A stretch of DNA of 64,000 bases from Comamonadaceae bacterium UBA4962. GTDB taxonomy: Bacteria; Pseudomonadota; Gammaproteobacteria; Burkholderiales; Burkholderiaceae_C. The stretch lies in assembly GCA_002397315.1 (NCBI GenBank), contig DHAE01000007.1, forward strand, positions 210,875-274,874, read 5' to 3'. The translations under genes were made by a program, and so were the position numbers. Below the pieces are notes generated by a model. It made no database searches and was not told the DNA's origin. It was given only the letters and a program-made list of their open reading frames with translations. Of this stretch, positions 17,355 through 27,801 are shown in pieces. How positions within the stretch are numbered: position 1 is the first letter of the stretch; the number at the start of each line of letters is the position of its first letter.

Positions 17355-17523
17355 CGTTAGCTCCTTGATGGGTAGACAACGCGGGGGGCCGAGAGCGCGT
17401 TGACAGCAGAACGAAAAAAAATGCAACCGGCCGAAGGCGATTCTTTTGCTATGAAAAGAAGAGCTGGCTCATCAAGTACAGCATGGCCCCGGTCAACATA
17501 TTGCTGACCAGGGTTACAGCCTT

Positions 17524-19581
<2,058 letters not shown>

Positions 19582-19811
19582 GAAAAAAACCTTGCGGGGC
19601 ATCCGTCGATGCCGAAGGCGCCGCGGCAGGGCCGGGCGACCGGATTCAAAAAGGAAGCGGGCGGGCGCGTCGGCCCGAACCGGGCGCGGTATGCGCGGGG
19701 CGTGCGGGAGAGGCGCCGGGCCCGCTCAGGCGATGGCCAGCAGCCGGCACCACTCGTCGCGCGCCTGGGGCGCGCCGCGTGGGGGGCGCAGGGCTGCGGT
19801 GGCCGGCACGC

Positions 19812-20774
19812 TCATGGCGGTGTGCCGTGCCCGTGCCCGTGCCCGTGCATCTGCAACGGCGACTCCAGCGCCTCGCGGGTGATCAGCAGCACCTGATCCT
19901 CCCCCGCGCTGGTGTCCAGCCAGAACACCGGCAGCTCGGGGAAGGCCGCCTCGAAGTGCGCGCGCTCGTTGCCGATCTCCAGCACCAGCACGGCGTGCTC
20001 GGACATGCGTGCCGGCGCATCGGCCAGCAGGCGGCGGATGAAGTCCATGCCGTCCGTGCCGCCGGCCAGCGCCAGTTCGGGCTCGGCGCGGTATTCGGCC
20101 GGGAGTGCCGACATGCTCTGCGCGTTGACGTACGGCGGGTTGCACAGGATCAAATCCCACGGGCCGGGCAGCTCCGCCAGGCCATCCGACAGCTGCAGCG
20201 TGATACGGTCCTGCAGGCCGTGCCGGTCCACGTTGATGCGGGCCACCGCGAGCGCGTCGGGCGAGAGGTCGGCCCCGGTGACGCGCACGTCCGGATAGGC
20301 CATGGCCGCGAGCACCGCGAGGCTGCCGTTGCCGGTACACAGGTCGAGCACCTCGCGGGTGTGCTCCCCGAGGAAGCCGTCGATGCCGCCGTCCGCGATC
20401 AGCTCGGCGATGAAACTGCGCGGCACGATGGCGCGCTCGTCCACGTAGAAGGGCACGCCCTGCAGCCAGGCCTCGCGCGTGAGGTAGGCGGCGGGCTTGC
20501 GCGTCGCGATGCGCTGCTCGATCAGCTCGGCCACCTGCGCCTGCTGCGCGGCCGCGACGGCCGCGGCCTCTTCCAGCGCCGTGTCGAGCGGCAGCCCGAG
20601 GCGCCAGAGCACCAGCCATGCGGCTTCGTCGTGCGCATTGGCGGTGCCATGGCCGAAGGCGACGCCGGCGGCTTCGAGCCGGGCGGCGGCGCTCGCCACC
20701 AGTGCCGGCACCGTGTCGCCGCGGACAGGCGCATGGGCTGCGGCGGACGTCGCGGGCTGCTGCGGATGCGTCAT
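19812..20774 (-). CDS. prmB: Ribosomal protein uL3 N5-glutamine methyltransferase
   Basis: 320 residues; its ATG overlaps the dapE stop (ATGA). HemK-type methyltransferase: VLDLCTGNGSLAVLAA is the SAM loop, ADLSPDALAVA follows, and NPPYVN is the glutamine-binding catalytic motif. Asn after NPPYV and the overall length favour PrmB (uL3) over PrmC (release factors). The extreme C-terminus is a short His-Gly repeat, encoded by a hexanucleotide repeat, that is not part of the fold. Translational coupling to dapE is likely. Confidence 0.88.
   Translation of the reverse strand: MTHPQQPATSAAAHAPVRGDTVPALVASAAARLEAAGVAFGHGTANAHDEAAWLVLWRLGLPLDTALEEAAAVAAAQQAQVAELIEQRIATRKPAAYLTREAWLQGVPFYVDERAIVPRSFIAELIADGGIDGFLGEHTREVLDLCTGNGSLAVLAAMAYPDVRVTGADLSPDALAVARINVDRHGLQDRITLQLSDGLAELPGPWDLILCNPPYVNAQSMSALPAEYRAEPELALAGGTDGMDFIRRLLADAPARMSEHAVLVLEIGNERAHFEAAFPELPVFWLDTSAGEDQVLLITREALESPLQMHGHGHGHGTPP
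19826..19849. repeat. Hexanucleotide repeat CGTGCC (about 4 units)
   Basis: Three exact CGTGCC units plus CGTGCA, encoding the His-Gly tail of PrmB. Too short to be a reliable phase-variation tract, and unit changes would stay in frame. Confidence 0.8.
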
Positions 20775-21946
20775 GCGGCCACCTGCGCGTTCAGCCGCTC
20801 CAGCGTGCGGCGGTAGATGTTCTTGAGGGGCTCCACGTCGGCGACCACCACGTGCTCGTCGATCTTGTGGATGGTCGCGTTCGGCGGGCCCAGTTCGATG
20901 ACCTGCGGGCAGACGCGTGCGATGAAGCGCCCGTCGCTGGTGCCGCCGGTGGTGGAGAGTTCGGTGGCAAGGCCGGTCTCGTCGGCGATGGCCGCCTGCA
21001 CGGCTTCCACCAGCTCGCCGGGCGTGGTCAGGAAGGGCTGTCCGCCCAGCGTCCACGACAGGTCGTACTCGAGCCCGTGCCGGTCCAGCAGGTTGTGCAC
21101 GCGCGTCTTCAGACCTTCGGCCGTGGACTCGGTCGAAAAACGGAAGTTGAAGTCCACCACCACGGTGCCGGGGATGACGTTGGTCGCGCCCGTGCCGCCG
21201 TGCATGTTGCTGATCTGCCAGCTGGTGGGCGGGAAGTAGTCGTTGCCGCGGTCCCATTCGGTGGCGGCCAGTTCCGCCAGGGCGGGCAGGGCCTGGTGGA
21301 TGGGATTGCGCGCCAGCTGGGGATAGGCGATGTGGCCCTGGATGCCGCGCACGGTGAGCTTGCCCGAGAGTGTGCCGCGCCGGCCGTTCTTGATCATGTC
21401 GCCCGTGCGGCGCACGGACGTGGGCTCGCCGACGATGCACCAGTCCAGCGTCTCGCCACGCGCGGAGAGCTGCTCCACCACCACCTTGGTGCCGTCCACC
21501 GAGGGGCCTTCCTCGTCGCTGGTGAGCAGGAAGGCAACGGAGATGGACGGATCGGGCGTGGCGGCCAGGAATTCCTCGACGGCGACGACGAAGGCGGCGA
21601 TGGAGGTCTTCATGTCGCTCGCGCCCCTGCCATAGAGCTTGCCGTCGCGGTGCGAGGGCGTGAACGGGTTGCTGCCCCACTGCTCCAGCGGGCCGGTGGG
21701 CACCACGTCGGTGTGGCCCGCGAACACCAGGGTGCGGGAGGGCGCGCTGCCCGCCTGCGGCGCGGCCGCAGGCCGGCGGGCCCAGAGGTTGCTCACGCGG
21801 AAGGATTCGGGCCCGCTGTCCATGCGCTCGCAGACGAAGCCCAGCGGCGCGAGGCGTTCGGCGAGCAGGTCGAGGCAGCCCGCGTCCTCGGGCGTGACGG
21901 AGGGGCGGGAGATGAGCTGTTCGGCCAGGATCAGGGTACGGGACAT
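20771..21946 (-). CDS. dapE: Succinyl-diaminopimelate desuccinylase
   Basis: 391 residues from ATG 21946. M20 metallopeptidase-family zinc ligands and catalytic residues are visible: FAGHTDVVPTG, GRGASDMK, LLTSDEEGPSVDG and, near the C-terminus, GGTSDGRF. It frees succinate from N-succinyl-L,L-diaminopimelate, giving diaminopimelate for lysine and peptidoglycan. The gene sits with dapC and dapD, and its stop overlaps prmB. Confidence 0.95.
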   Translation of the reverse strand: MSRTLILAEQLISRPSVTPEDAGCLDLLAERLAPLGFVCERMDSGPESFRVSNLWARRPAAAPQAGSAPSRTLVFAGHTDVVPTGPLEQWGSNPFTPSHRDGKLYGRGASDMKTSIAAFVVAVEEFLAATPDPSISVAFLLTSDEEGPSVDGTKVVVEQLSARGETLDWCIVGEPTSVRRTGDMIKNGRRGTLSGKLTVRGIQGHIAYPQLARNPIHQALPALAELAATEWDRGNDYFPPTSWQISNMHGGTGATNVIPGTVVVDFNFRFSTESTAEGLKTRVHNLLDRHGLEYDLSWTLGGQPFLTTPGELVEAVQAAIADETGLATELSTTGGTSDGRFIARVCPQVIELGPPNATIHKIDEHVVVADVEPLKNIYRRTLERLNAQVAA

Positions 21947-21975
21947 CGTGGGGCGGGCCGCGCGGGAAGCGGCCC

Positions 21976-22009
21976 GGGATGGGAAAGGGTGGGAGAGGGT
22001 GGGACGGGG
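21976..22009 (+). other. G-quadruplex-capable G-tract
   Basis: Seven runs of three or four G in 34 bases, with loops of 1-3 bases, lie on the plus strand between pilU and dapE, both of which are transcribed from the other strand. The template strand is therefore G-rich and the RNA C-rich. Confidence 0.75.
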
Positions 22010-22053
22010 CGCCGGGCGGCCCCGTACGGAGGGGGCGCGCCGCGGCCGGCAGG

Positions 22054-23217
22054 TCAGTGGGGTTTCACGTCCAAGACGATCTCGGTGAACGAGGGCTGGT
22101 CTTCGTCGTCGTGCGCACCGGCTTCCTTGCGGTCGCGCGCCGCCTTGGCCGCCTGCGAGAAATCGTTCTGCAGCCGCCACATGAGGTTGGTGGGCGAATC
22201 GGCGTAGGCCAGGCCCTCCTTGCGGTCGATCCTGCCTTCGAGGATCAGGCGCGCGAGGTCGTGCTCGAAGGTCTGCGAGCCCTCGGCCATGGATTTTTCC
22301 ATCGCTTCGCGCACGCCCGAGAAGTTGCCCTGCTCGATCATCTCGCCCACCAGCTTGGTGTTGAGCAGCACTTCGGTGGCCGGCAGGCGCTCGCCCGTGG
22401 GAGAGCGCACGAGCCGCTGCGAGACGATGGCTTTCAAGGCCGAGGCCAGGTCGCCCAGCATGGTCGGGCGCACCTCGACCGGGTAAAAGCTCAGGATCCG
22501 GTTCAGCGCGTGGTAGCTGTTGTTGCCGTGCAGCGTGGCGAGGCACAGGTGGCCCGACTGCGCATAGGCGATCGCCGCGGACATGGTCTCGCGGTCGCGG
22601 ATCTCGCCGATCAGGATCACGTCGGGCGCCTGGCGCAGCGCGTTCTTCAGCGCGGTCTGCAGCGACTGCGTGTCGGAGCCGATCTCGCGCTGGTTGACGA
22701 TGGATTTCTTGTTCTTGAACTGGTATTCGACCGGGTCTTCCACCGTGAGGATGTGGCCGGTGATCTGTGCGTTGCGGCTGTCGATCATCGAGGCGAGCGT
22801 GGTGCTCTTGCCCGAGCCCGTGGCCCCGACGACCAGCAGCAGGCCGCGCTTCTCGAGGATCAGCTCCCCGAGGATCGGCGGCAGGTTGAGGCTGGAGAGC
22901 TCCGGGATGTGCTGCGCGATGAACCGCACCACCACCGCATAGCTGCCGCGCTGGCGCATGGCGCTCACGCGGAAGCGCCCCACGCCGGTGAGCGGCACGC
23001 CCATGTTGAGCTCGCCCGTCTCCTCCAGCTCCTCGATGCGCGCCGGCGGGACGATCTCGGCGAGCAGGTTCTTCGGCGCGTCGAACGGCAGCAGCTGGCT
23101 GTTGACCGGCAGGCACTCGCCGTTGATCTTGATGAGGACCGGCGCGTTGGCCGAGAGATAGACGTCCGAGGCCCGCTTCTCGGCCATCAATCGGAGGATC
23201 CGCTCCATCGTGCTCAT
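22054..23217 (-). CDS. pilU: Type IV pilus retraction ATPase PilU
   Basis: 387 residues. PilT/PilU-type secretion ATPase: Walker A GATGSGKS (131-138), Asp box DPVEYQF, Walker B LIGEIRDRETM, and His box TLHGNNSYHALNR. The long C-terminal extension after residue 340 (charged, ending in VLDVKPH) and the GNNSYHALNRI wording match PilU rather than PilT. It assists PilT in pulling back type IV pili at the inner membrane. It lies inside the dap cluster with no pilT next to it; start chosen at ATG 23217 (MSTMERIL). Confidence 0.9.
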   Translation of the reverse strand: MSTMERILRLMAEKRASDVYLSANAPVLIKINGECLPVNSQLLPFDAPKNLLAEIVPPARIEELEETGELNMGVPLTGVGRFRVSAMRQRGSYAVVVRFIAQHIPELSSLNLPPILGELILEKRGLLLVVGATGSGKSTTLASMIDSRNAQITGHILTVEDPVEYQFKNKKSIVNQREIGSDTQSLQTALKNALRQAPDVILIGEIRDRETMSAAIAYAQSGHLCLATLHGNNSYHALNRILSFYPVEVRPTMLGDLASALKAIVSQRLVRSPTGERLPATEVLLNTKLVGEMIEQGNFSGVREAMEKSMAEGSQTFEHDLARLILEGRIDRKEGLAYADSPTNLMWRLQNDFSQAAKAARDRKEAGAHDDEDQPSFTEIVLDVKPH

Positions 23218-23311
23218 GGGGTGTCCCTTTGCGAAGGTGGTGGGGATGGATGGTTGAGATGGGCGAGACGCGGAGGCTCGGAAGGACTGCGGTGGAACGC
23301 GCTGCAGCGCG

Positions 23312-24136
23312 TCAGTCGCGCAGCAGGTCGTTCAGGCTCGTGGTGGAGCGGGTCTTGGCATCGACCTTCTTCACGATGATGGCGGCGTACATGCTGTACT
23401 TGCCGTCGCCCTTGGGCAGGCTGCCGCTCACCACCACCGAGCCGGCGGGCACGCGGCCATAGCTCACGGTGTCGGTCGTGCGGTCGTAGATGGGGGTGCT
23501 CTGGCCGATGTAGACGCCCATGGAGATCACCGAGTTCTCCTCGACGATCACGCCTTCGACGATCTCGGAGCGCGCGCCGATGAAGCAGTTGTCCTCGATG
23601 ATGGTCGGGTTGGCCTGCAGGGGTTCCAGCACGCCGCCGAGGCCCACGCCGCCCGAGAGGTGCACGTGCTTGCCCACCTGGGCGCAGGAGCCGACGGTGG
23701 CCCAGGTGTCGACCATGGTGCCTTCGTCGACGTAGGCGCCGATGTTCACGTAGCTGGGCATGAGGATCGCGCCCTTGGCGATGAAGCTGCCGCGGCGCGC
23801 GACGGCCGGCGGCACCACGCGCACGCCGATGGCGGCCATCTCTTCGGCCGAGCGGCCCGCGAACTTGGTCGGCACCTTGTCGTAGAAGCCGAGGTTGCCG
23901 GCTTCGATCAGCTCGTTGTCCTTCAGGCGGAACGACAGCAGCACCGCCTTCTTGATCCACTGGTGCACGGTCCACTGGCCGACGCCTTCGCGGGTGGCCA
24001 CGCGCAGCTTGCCGGCATCGAGTTCGGCGATCACGTGCTCGACGGCATCCTGCACTTCGCGCGGAGCGGCGGAGGGCGAGAGGCTGGCGCGGTTCTCCCA
24101 GGCGGTGTCGATGATGTTCTGCAGTTGTTGGGTCAT
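23312..24136 (-). CDS. dapD: 2,3,4,5-tetrahydropyridine-2,6-dicarboxylate N-succinyltransferase
   Basis: 274 residues from ATG 24136. The middle is a left-handed beta-helix of hexapeptide repeats (from about residue 105), including the conserved MPSYVNIGAYVDEGTMVDTWATVGSCAQ-type region, here spanning about 125-155, with LSGGVGLGG and the C-terminal KVDAKTR. It transfers succinyl from succinyl-CoA to tetrahydrodipicolinate in lysine/diaminopimelate synthesis. It is 14 bp after dapC, so they form an operon. Confidence 0.97.
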   Translation of the reverse strand: MTQQLQNIIDTAWENRASLSPSAAPREVQDAVEHVIAELDAGKLRVATREGVGQWTVHQWIKKAVLLSFRLKDNELIEAGNLGFYDKVPTKFAGRSAEEMAAIGVRVVPPAVARRGSFIAKGAILMPSYVNIGAYVDEGTMVDTWATVGSCAQVGKHVHLSGGVGLGGVLEPLQANPTIIEDNCFIGARSEIVEGVIVEENSVISMGVYIGQSTPIYDRTTDTVSYGRVPAGSVVVSGSLPKGDGKYSMYAAIIVKKVDAKTRSTTSLNDLLRD

Positions 24137-24150
24137 GGTCCGTTCGGGAG

Positions 24151-25353
24151 TCAGGGATGGGATTGGATGAATTGCACGATGCGGCGCGCGGCTTCGAGGC
24201 ATTCCTCGACCTCGGCCACGAGCGCCATGCGCACGCGGCCGGCGCCGGGATTGCGGCCGCCGGCATCGCGCGCGAGGTAGCTGCCGGGCAGCACGGTCAC
24301 ATTGTATTGAGCGAGCAGGGCACGTGCGAATGCGGCGTCGTCCATGCCGAGGCGTTCCGGCACGCCGGCCCAGAGATAGAAGCCGGCGTCGGGCAGAGCG
24401 ACGTCCATCACCTGCGCGAGCAGCGGCGTCACCTGTTCGAACTTGCGGCGGTACAGGTCGCGGTTTTCCCGGACGTGCGATTCGTCGCTCCAGGCGGCGA
24501 TGCTCGCGCCCTGCACGGCCGGTCCCATCGCGCTGCCGTGGTAGGTGCGGTAGAGCAGGAAGGCCTTCATCAGCGCGGCGTCGCCCGCCACGAAGCCGCT
24601 GCGCAGGCCCGGCACGTTGCTGCGCTTGGAGAGGCTGGTGAAGGCCACGAGGTTGCGGAAATCCGTGCGGCCGAGTTGTGCCGCTGCCTCCAGCCCGCCG
24701 AGCGGCGGCTCGTCCCGGAAATAGATTTCGCTATAGCACTCGTCGGAGGCGATCACGAAACCGTGGCGGTCGCTGAGCGCGAACAGCTTTTCCCATTCCA
24801 CGAGCGGCATCACCGCGCCGGTGGGGTTGCCGGGAGAGCATACGAAGAGCAGTTGCGTGGCCTGCCAGACGGCTTCCGGCACGCCGTCCCAGTCCACCGC
24901 GAAGTTGCGTGCCGGGTCGCTGGGGGCGTAGTACGGGCGGGCACCGGAGAGCAGGGCCGCGCCTTCGTAGATCTGGTAGAACGGATTGGGGCAGACCACC
25001 GTCGCGCCGCCCTGCGTGGGGTCGATCACGGTCTGGGCGAACGCGAACAGCGCCTCGCGCGAGCCGTTCACGGGCAGCACCTGCGTGGCTCCGTCGATGG
25101 CGATCCCGTAACGCTGCCGCAGCCATTGCGCGCAGGCCTCCCGCAGGCGCGGATCACCCGCCGTCGCCGGGTAGCTGGCCAGGCCGCCGAGGTGTTCCAT
25201 GAAGGCCTGCTGGATGAAGGCGGGCGTGGGATGGCGCGGCTCGCCCATGCCCAGGCTGATGGGCGAGAAGCCGGCGGGGGGCTGCACGCCGGAGAAGAGC
25301 TGCCGCAGGCGCTCGAAAGGATAGGGCTGCAGTTGGGAGAGCAGGGGATTCAT
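24151..25353 (-). CDS. dapC: Succinyldiaminopimelate transaminase
   Basis: 400 residues. Class I/II PLP aminotransferase with the DapC-type N-terminus (PYPFERLRQLF), NPFYQIYEGAAL, the conserved CSPGNPTG, SDECYSEIYF, and the PLP lysine in SLSKRSNVPGLRSG. It converts N-succinyl-2-amino-6-ketopimelate to N-succinyl-L,L-diaminopimelate with glutamate. First gene of the dapC-dapD-pilU-dapE-prmB run and divergent from a chemoreceptor gene across 138 bp. Confidence 0.94.
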   Translation of the reverse strand: MNPLLSQLQPYPFERLRQLFSGVQPPAGFSPISLGMGEPRHPTPAFIQQAFMEHLGGLASYPATAGDPRLREACAQWLRQRYGIAIDGATQVLPVNGSREALFAFAQTVIDPTQGGATVVCPNPFYQIYEGAALLSGARPYYAPSDPARNFAVDWDGVPEAVWQATQLLFVCSPGNPTGAVMPLVEWEKLFALSDRHGFVIASDECYSEIYFRDEPPLGGLEAAAQLGRTDFRNLVAFTSLSKRSNVPGLRSGFVAGDAALMKAFLLYRTYHGSAMGPAVQGASIAAWSDESHVRENRDLYRRKFEQVTPLLAQVMDVALPDAGFYLWAGVPERLGMDDAAFARALLAQYNVTVLPGSYLARDAGGRNPGAGRVRMALVAEVEECLEAARRIVQFIQSHP

Positions 25354-25450
25354 GGGGCGCCATTATCGGGGCAGCATGGTGACTGCCTGGGCGGCGTCGG
25401 CGTATTCCCGCCTTGTCAATTCGCCATAAGTGCTGGTCAATACCCTACGG

Positions 25451-25465
25451 GCCATTACAAATGGC
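25451..25465. promoter_or_regulatory. Palindrome upstream of chemoreceptor gene
   Basis: GCCATT-ACA-AATGGC, a perfect 6-bp inverted repeat 27 bp before the chemoreceptor start and in the dapC/mcp divergent region. Could be an operator; no regulator known. Confidence 0.3.
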
Positions 25466-25491
25466 AATACTAGAAGACGGAGGAGACGAGG

Positions 25492-27006
25492 ATGGCTGAT
25501 TTCCTGCTGTTGGCGCCTGCCGTCCGGGTGATGCGCGGGTGGCGCATTCCCGCGAAGATCGGGGTGTGCGTGGCTGTCGCCCTGCTGGCCCTGGGTGCCA
25601 CGTGGTGGGCCTGTGCGGGCCAGGGTGCGGCCGCAGGGGCTTGGGTGGCGCTGGCGGGGGGGCTGGTCGTCACGTACCTGGGCGCGGCGCTCGCCGCAGG
25701 GCTTTCCGCCGACCTGGCGGGGCTGGCCGTTGCGATGGAAGCCGCCGCCCGCGGGGATCTGTCCCGCAGTACGGCACCGCCCGGCCGCGACGAACCGGCG
25801 CTGCTCGCGGCAGCGCTGGAGCGCATGGTGGTGACGCTGTCCTCCATGGTGGCCGACATCCGCAGCAATGCGGCGCTGGTCGCGCACGCGGGCCAGAGCC
25901 TCGCCACCGACAACCGGGCGCTGGCCGAGCGCACCGAACAGCAGGCCGCGAGCCTGGAGCAGACCGCCGCGAGCGTGGAGCAACTGGTGGCCGCGGTACG
26001 GCAGAACGCCCAGACCGCCAGCGCGGCGGACCATCGCGCCGCGGACCTGCGCACGGCCGCCGACGCAGGCACGCGCGCCATGGACCGGGCCGCGGAGTCG
26101 GTGCAGGCGATCCAACAGGGCGCGCGGCGCATGGCCGAAATCACCGGCGTGATCGATTCGATCGCGTTCCAGACGAACATCCTCGCCCTCAATGCCGCGG
26201 TGGAAGCGGCGCGCGCCGGCGAGCAGGGGCGCGGCTTCGCGGTGGTGGCGGCGGAAGTGCGCACGCTGGCCCAGCGTTCGGGTCAGGCGGCGCGCGAGAT
26301 CCGCGACCTGATCGGGGATTCGGTGCGGCAGGTGGAGTCCAGCGCCACGCTGATGCGCACGGCGGGCGAGGGCATCGCGGGCATGGCCGAGGGCATCCGC
26401 AGCGTCGCGGCCCATGTGAGCGAGATCTCGGGCTCCGGCGCGCAGCAGAGCGCGGGGCTGGGAGAGATCAGCGAGGCCGTGCAGCAGATCGACGGGGTCA
26501 CCCAGCACAACGCGCGCATGGTGGGGCAGGCCGTGCAGCAGGCCGAGGCGCTCGGCCTGCGCGCCACCACGCTGGCGCGTGCGGTGCAGGCGTTCCGGCT
26601 GCAGCAGGGCACGGCGGACGAGGCCATGGCGCTGGTGGAGCGGGCGGCGGCACGGCGCAGCGCGGCCGGCTCGCGGGAAGCGTTCCTGCGGCTCGTCACC
26701 GATCCGGGGCAGCCCTTCCACGACCGCGACATGTACGTGTTCGTGCTGCACCCGGACGGCCGCTATCTGGCCTTCGGCGGCAACCCCGCCAAGGTGGGAA
26801 CGCGGGTGCAGGACATTCCCGGCATTGATGGAGACCGGCTGGTGGCGGACATCGCCGCGCAGGCCGCGCGCGGTCCGGGTTGGGTGGAGTACGACATCAC
26901 GAACCCCGCTACCGGCAGGGTGCAGACGAAAATGTCCTTCGTGCAGGCCCTGGACGATCTCTACCTGGGGTGCGGCGTGTACAAGTCGCTCGCGGCGCGT
27001 TCCTGA
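25492..27006 (+). CDS. Methyl-accepting chemotaxis protein with C-terminal Cache domain
   Basis: 504 residues; GGAGGAGACGAGG precedes ATG 25492. Two hydrophobic helices (about 20-40 and 50-72) sit close together with no room for a periplasmic ligand domain. A short HAMP-like stretch leads into the signalling coiled coil, whose tip reads IAFQTNILALNAAVEAARAG (224-243). After a linker, residues about 395-500 form a single-Cache-like domain (DMYVFVLHPDGRYLAFG, then DLYLGCGVYKS). The sensor is therefore C-terminal and probably cytoplasmic. No CheB/CheR-docking pentapeptide at the end. It should signal to CheA/CheW encoded elsewhere. Confidence 0.88.
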   Translation: MADFLLLAPAVRVMRGWRIPAKIGVCVAVALLALGATWWACAGQGAAAGAWVALAGGLVVTYLGAALAAGLSADLAGLAVAMEAAARGDLSRSTAPPGRDEPALLAAALERMVVTLSSMVADIRSNAALVAHAGQSLATDNRALAERTEQQAASLEQTAASVEQLVAAVRQNAQTASAADHRAADLRTAADAGTRAMDRAAESVQAIQQGARRMAEITGVIDSIAFQTNILALNAAVEAARAGEQGRGFAVVAAEVRTLAQRSGQAAREIRDLIGDSVRQVESSATLMRTAGEGIAGMAEGIRSVAAHVSEISGSGAQQSAGLGEISEAVQQIDGVTQHNARMVGQAVQQAEALGLRATTLARAVQAFRLQQGTADEAMALVERAAARRSAAGSREAFLRLVTDPGQPFHDRDMYVFVLHPDGRYLAFGGNPAKVGTRVQDIPGIDGDRLVADIAAQAARGPGWVEYDITNPATGRVQTKMSFVQALDDLYLGCGVYKSLAARS

Positions 27007-27048
27007 GCCGGGCAAGCGCCGCAGCGTGCCGGTGGCGCGCTCGTGGCG

Positions 27049-27801
27049 TCAGCGGGGCGTGCCGGTTCCCGTGCGGCGCTCGCGGGCGCGGGCCAGCGCG
27101 GCGGCGATCGCATCCCGGCGTGCCGCAGCCGCGTCGTCCGCATGTCCCGGCCCTGCTTCCATGACGGTGTCGCTTTCCGAAGGCAGTACGGCAGCCTTCG
27201 ATTCGCTGCACGACGCGCTCGGCGCGGGGAATGGCTCGCGGGCTGATGTTCCACCGTCCGATGCGGCACCGCCGGGGCCGACGTGTCCCATGCGCAGCCG
27301 GTGGTTCACGTACCGGGCGTGCGCATGGCCGGCCTGTTCCGCGGACCATGCCGCCCACCCGGTCGCCGTGCCGCTGGCGTTCTCCAGCACGATGCAATCC
27401 ACCGGGCAGACGGGAATGCAGAGTTCGCAGCCGGTGCAGTGGGGTGCGATCACCGTGTGCATGTGCTTGTGGGTGCCCAGGATCGCGTCGGTGGGGCAGG
27501 CCTGGATGCACAGCGTGCAGCCGATGCACCAGTTCTCGTCGATCACGGCGATGGTGCGTGGTGCCTCCAGCCCGCAGGCCGGGTCGAGCGGCAGCGCGGG
27601 AAGCCCCGTCAGTGCGGCCAGGCGCGCCACGCCTTCGGCGCCCCCGGGCGGGCACCGGTTGATCGGGGCCCCTTCATGCGCCACCGCCTGCGCGTAGGCG
27701 GCGCAGTCGGGGTAGCCGCAGCGGGTGCACTGCGTCTGCGGCAGTGCCGCGTCGATGCGCGCGGCCAGCCCGTGCCGCGCGGTGGCGTCCCGGGGCGTCA
27801 A
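27049..27801 (-). CDS. RnfB/RsxB-like iron-sulfur protein (orphan)
   Basis: 250 residues with a TTG start at 27801 that overlaps the phaZ stop (TTGA). The N-terminal Fe-S domain has CTRCGYPDC and a later Cys (NRCPPGG); two 4Fe-4S ferredoxin motifs follow (CIGCTLCIQACP and CTGCELCIPVCP). A low-complexity tail of about 90 residues ends the protein. In Rnf/Rsx complexes RnfB passes electrons along the membrane, but the hydrophobic N-terminus of classical RnfB is missing and no rnfACDGE genes are nearby. More likely a soluble electron carrier, as annotated in other betaproteobacteria. Confidence 0.85.
   Translation of the reverse strand: MTPRDATARHGLAARIDAALPQTQCTRCGYPDCAAYAQAVAHEGAPINRCPPGGAEGVARLAALTGLPALPLDPACGLEAPRTIAVIDENWCIGCTLCIQACPTDAILGTHKHMHTVIAPHCTGCELCIPVCPVDCIVLENASGTATGWAAWSAEQAGHAHARYVNHRLRMGHVGPGGAASDGGTSAREPFPAPSASCSESKAAVLPSESDTVMEAGPGHADDAAAARRDAIAAALARARERRTGTGTPR

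Larger units (their letters stand above)
17127..17523. other. 397-bp region between phaB and the ABC-F gene
   Basis: Holds several inverted repeats just after phaB (17140-17180), the main terminator at 17187-17211, two overlapping antisense micro-ORFs (17244-17360 plus; 17280-17354 minus), and an imperfect hairpin (CCCCGGTCA / TGACCAGGG around 17492-17518) past the ABC-F stop. No RNA gene of known type recognised. Confidence 0.6.

Noticed and set aside
25436..25470. Possible sigma28 (flagellar) promoter before the chemoreceptor
   Set aside because: TCAA and GCCATTAC-like parts exist but the spacing is wrong.
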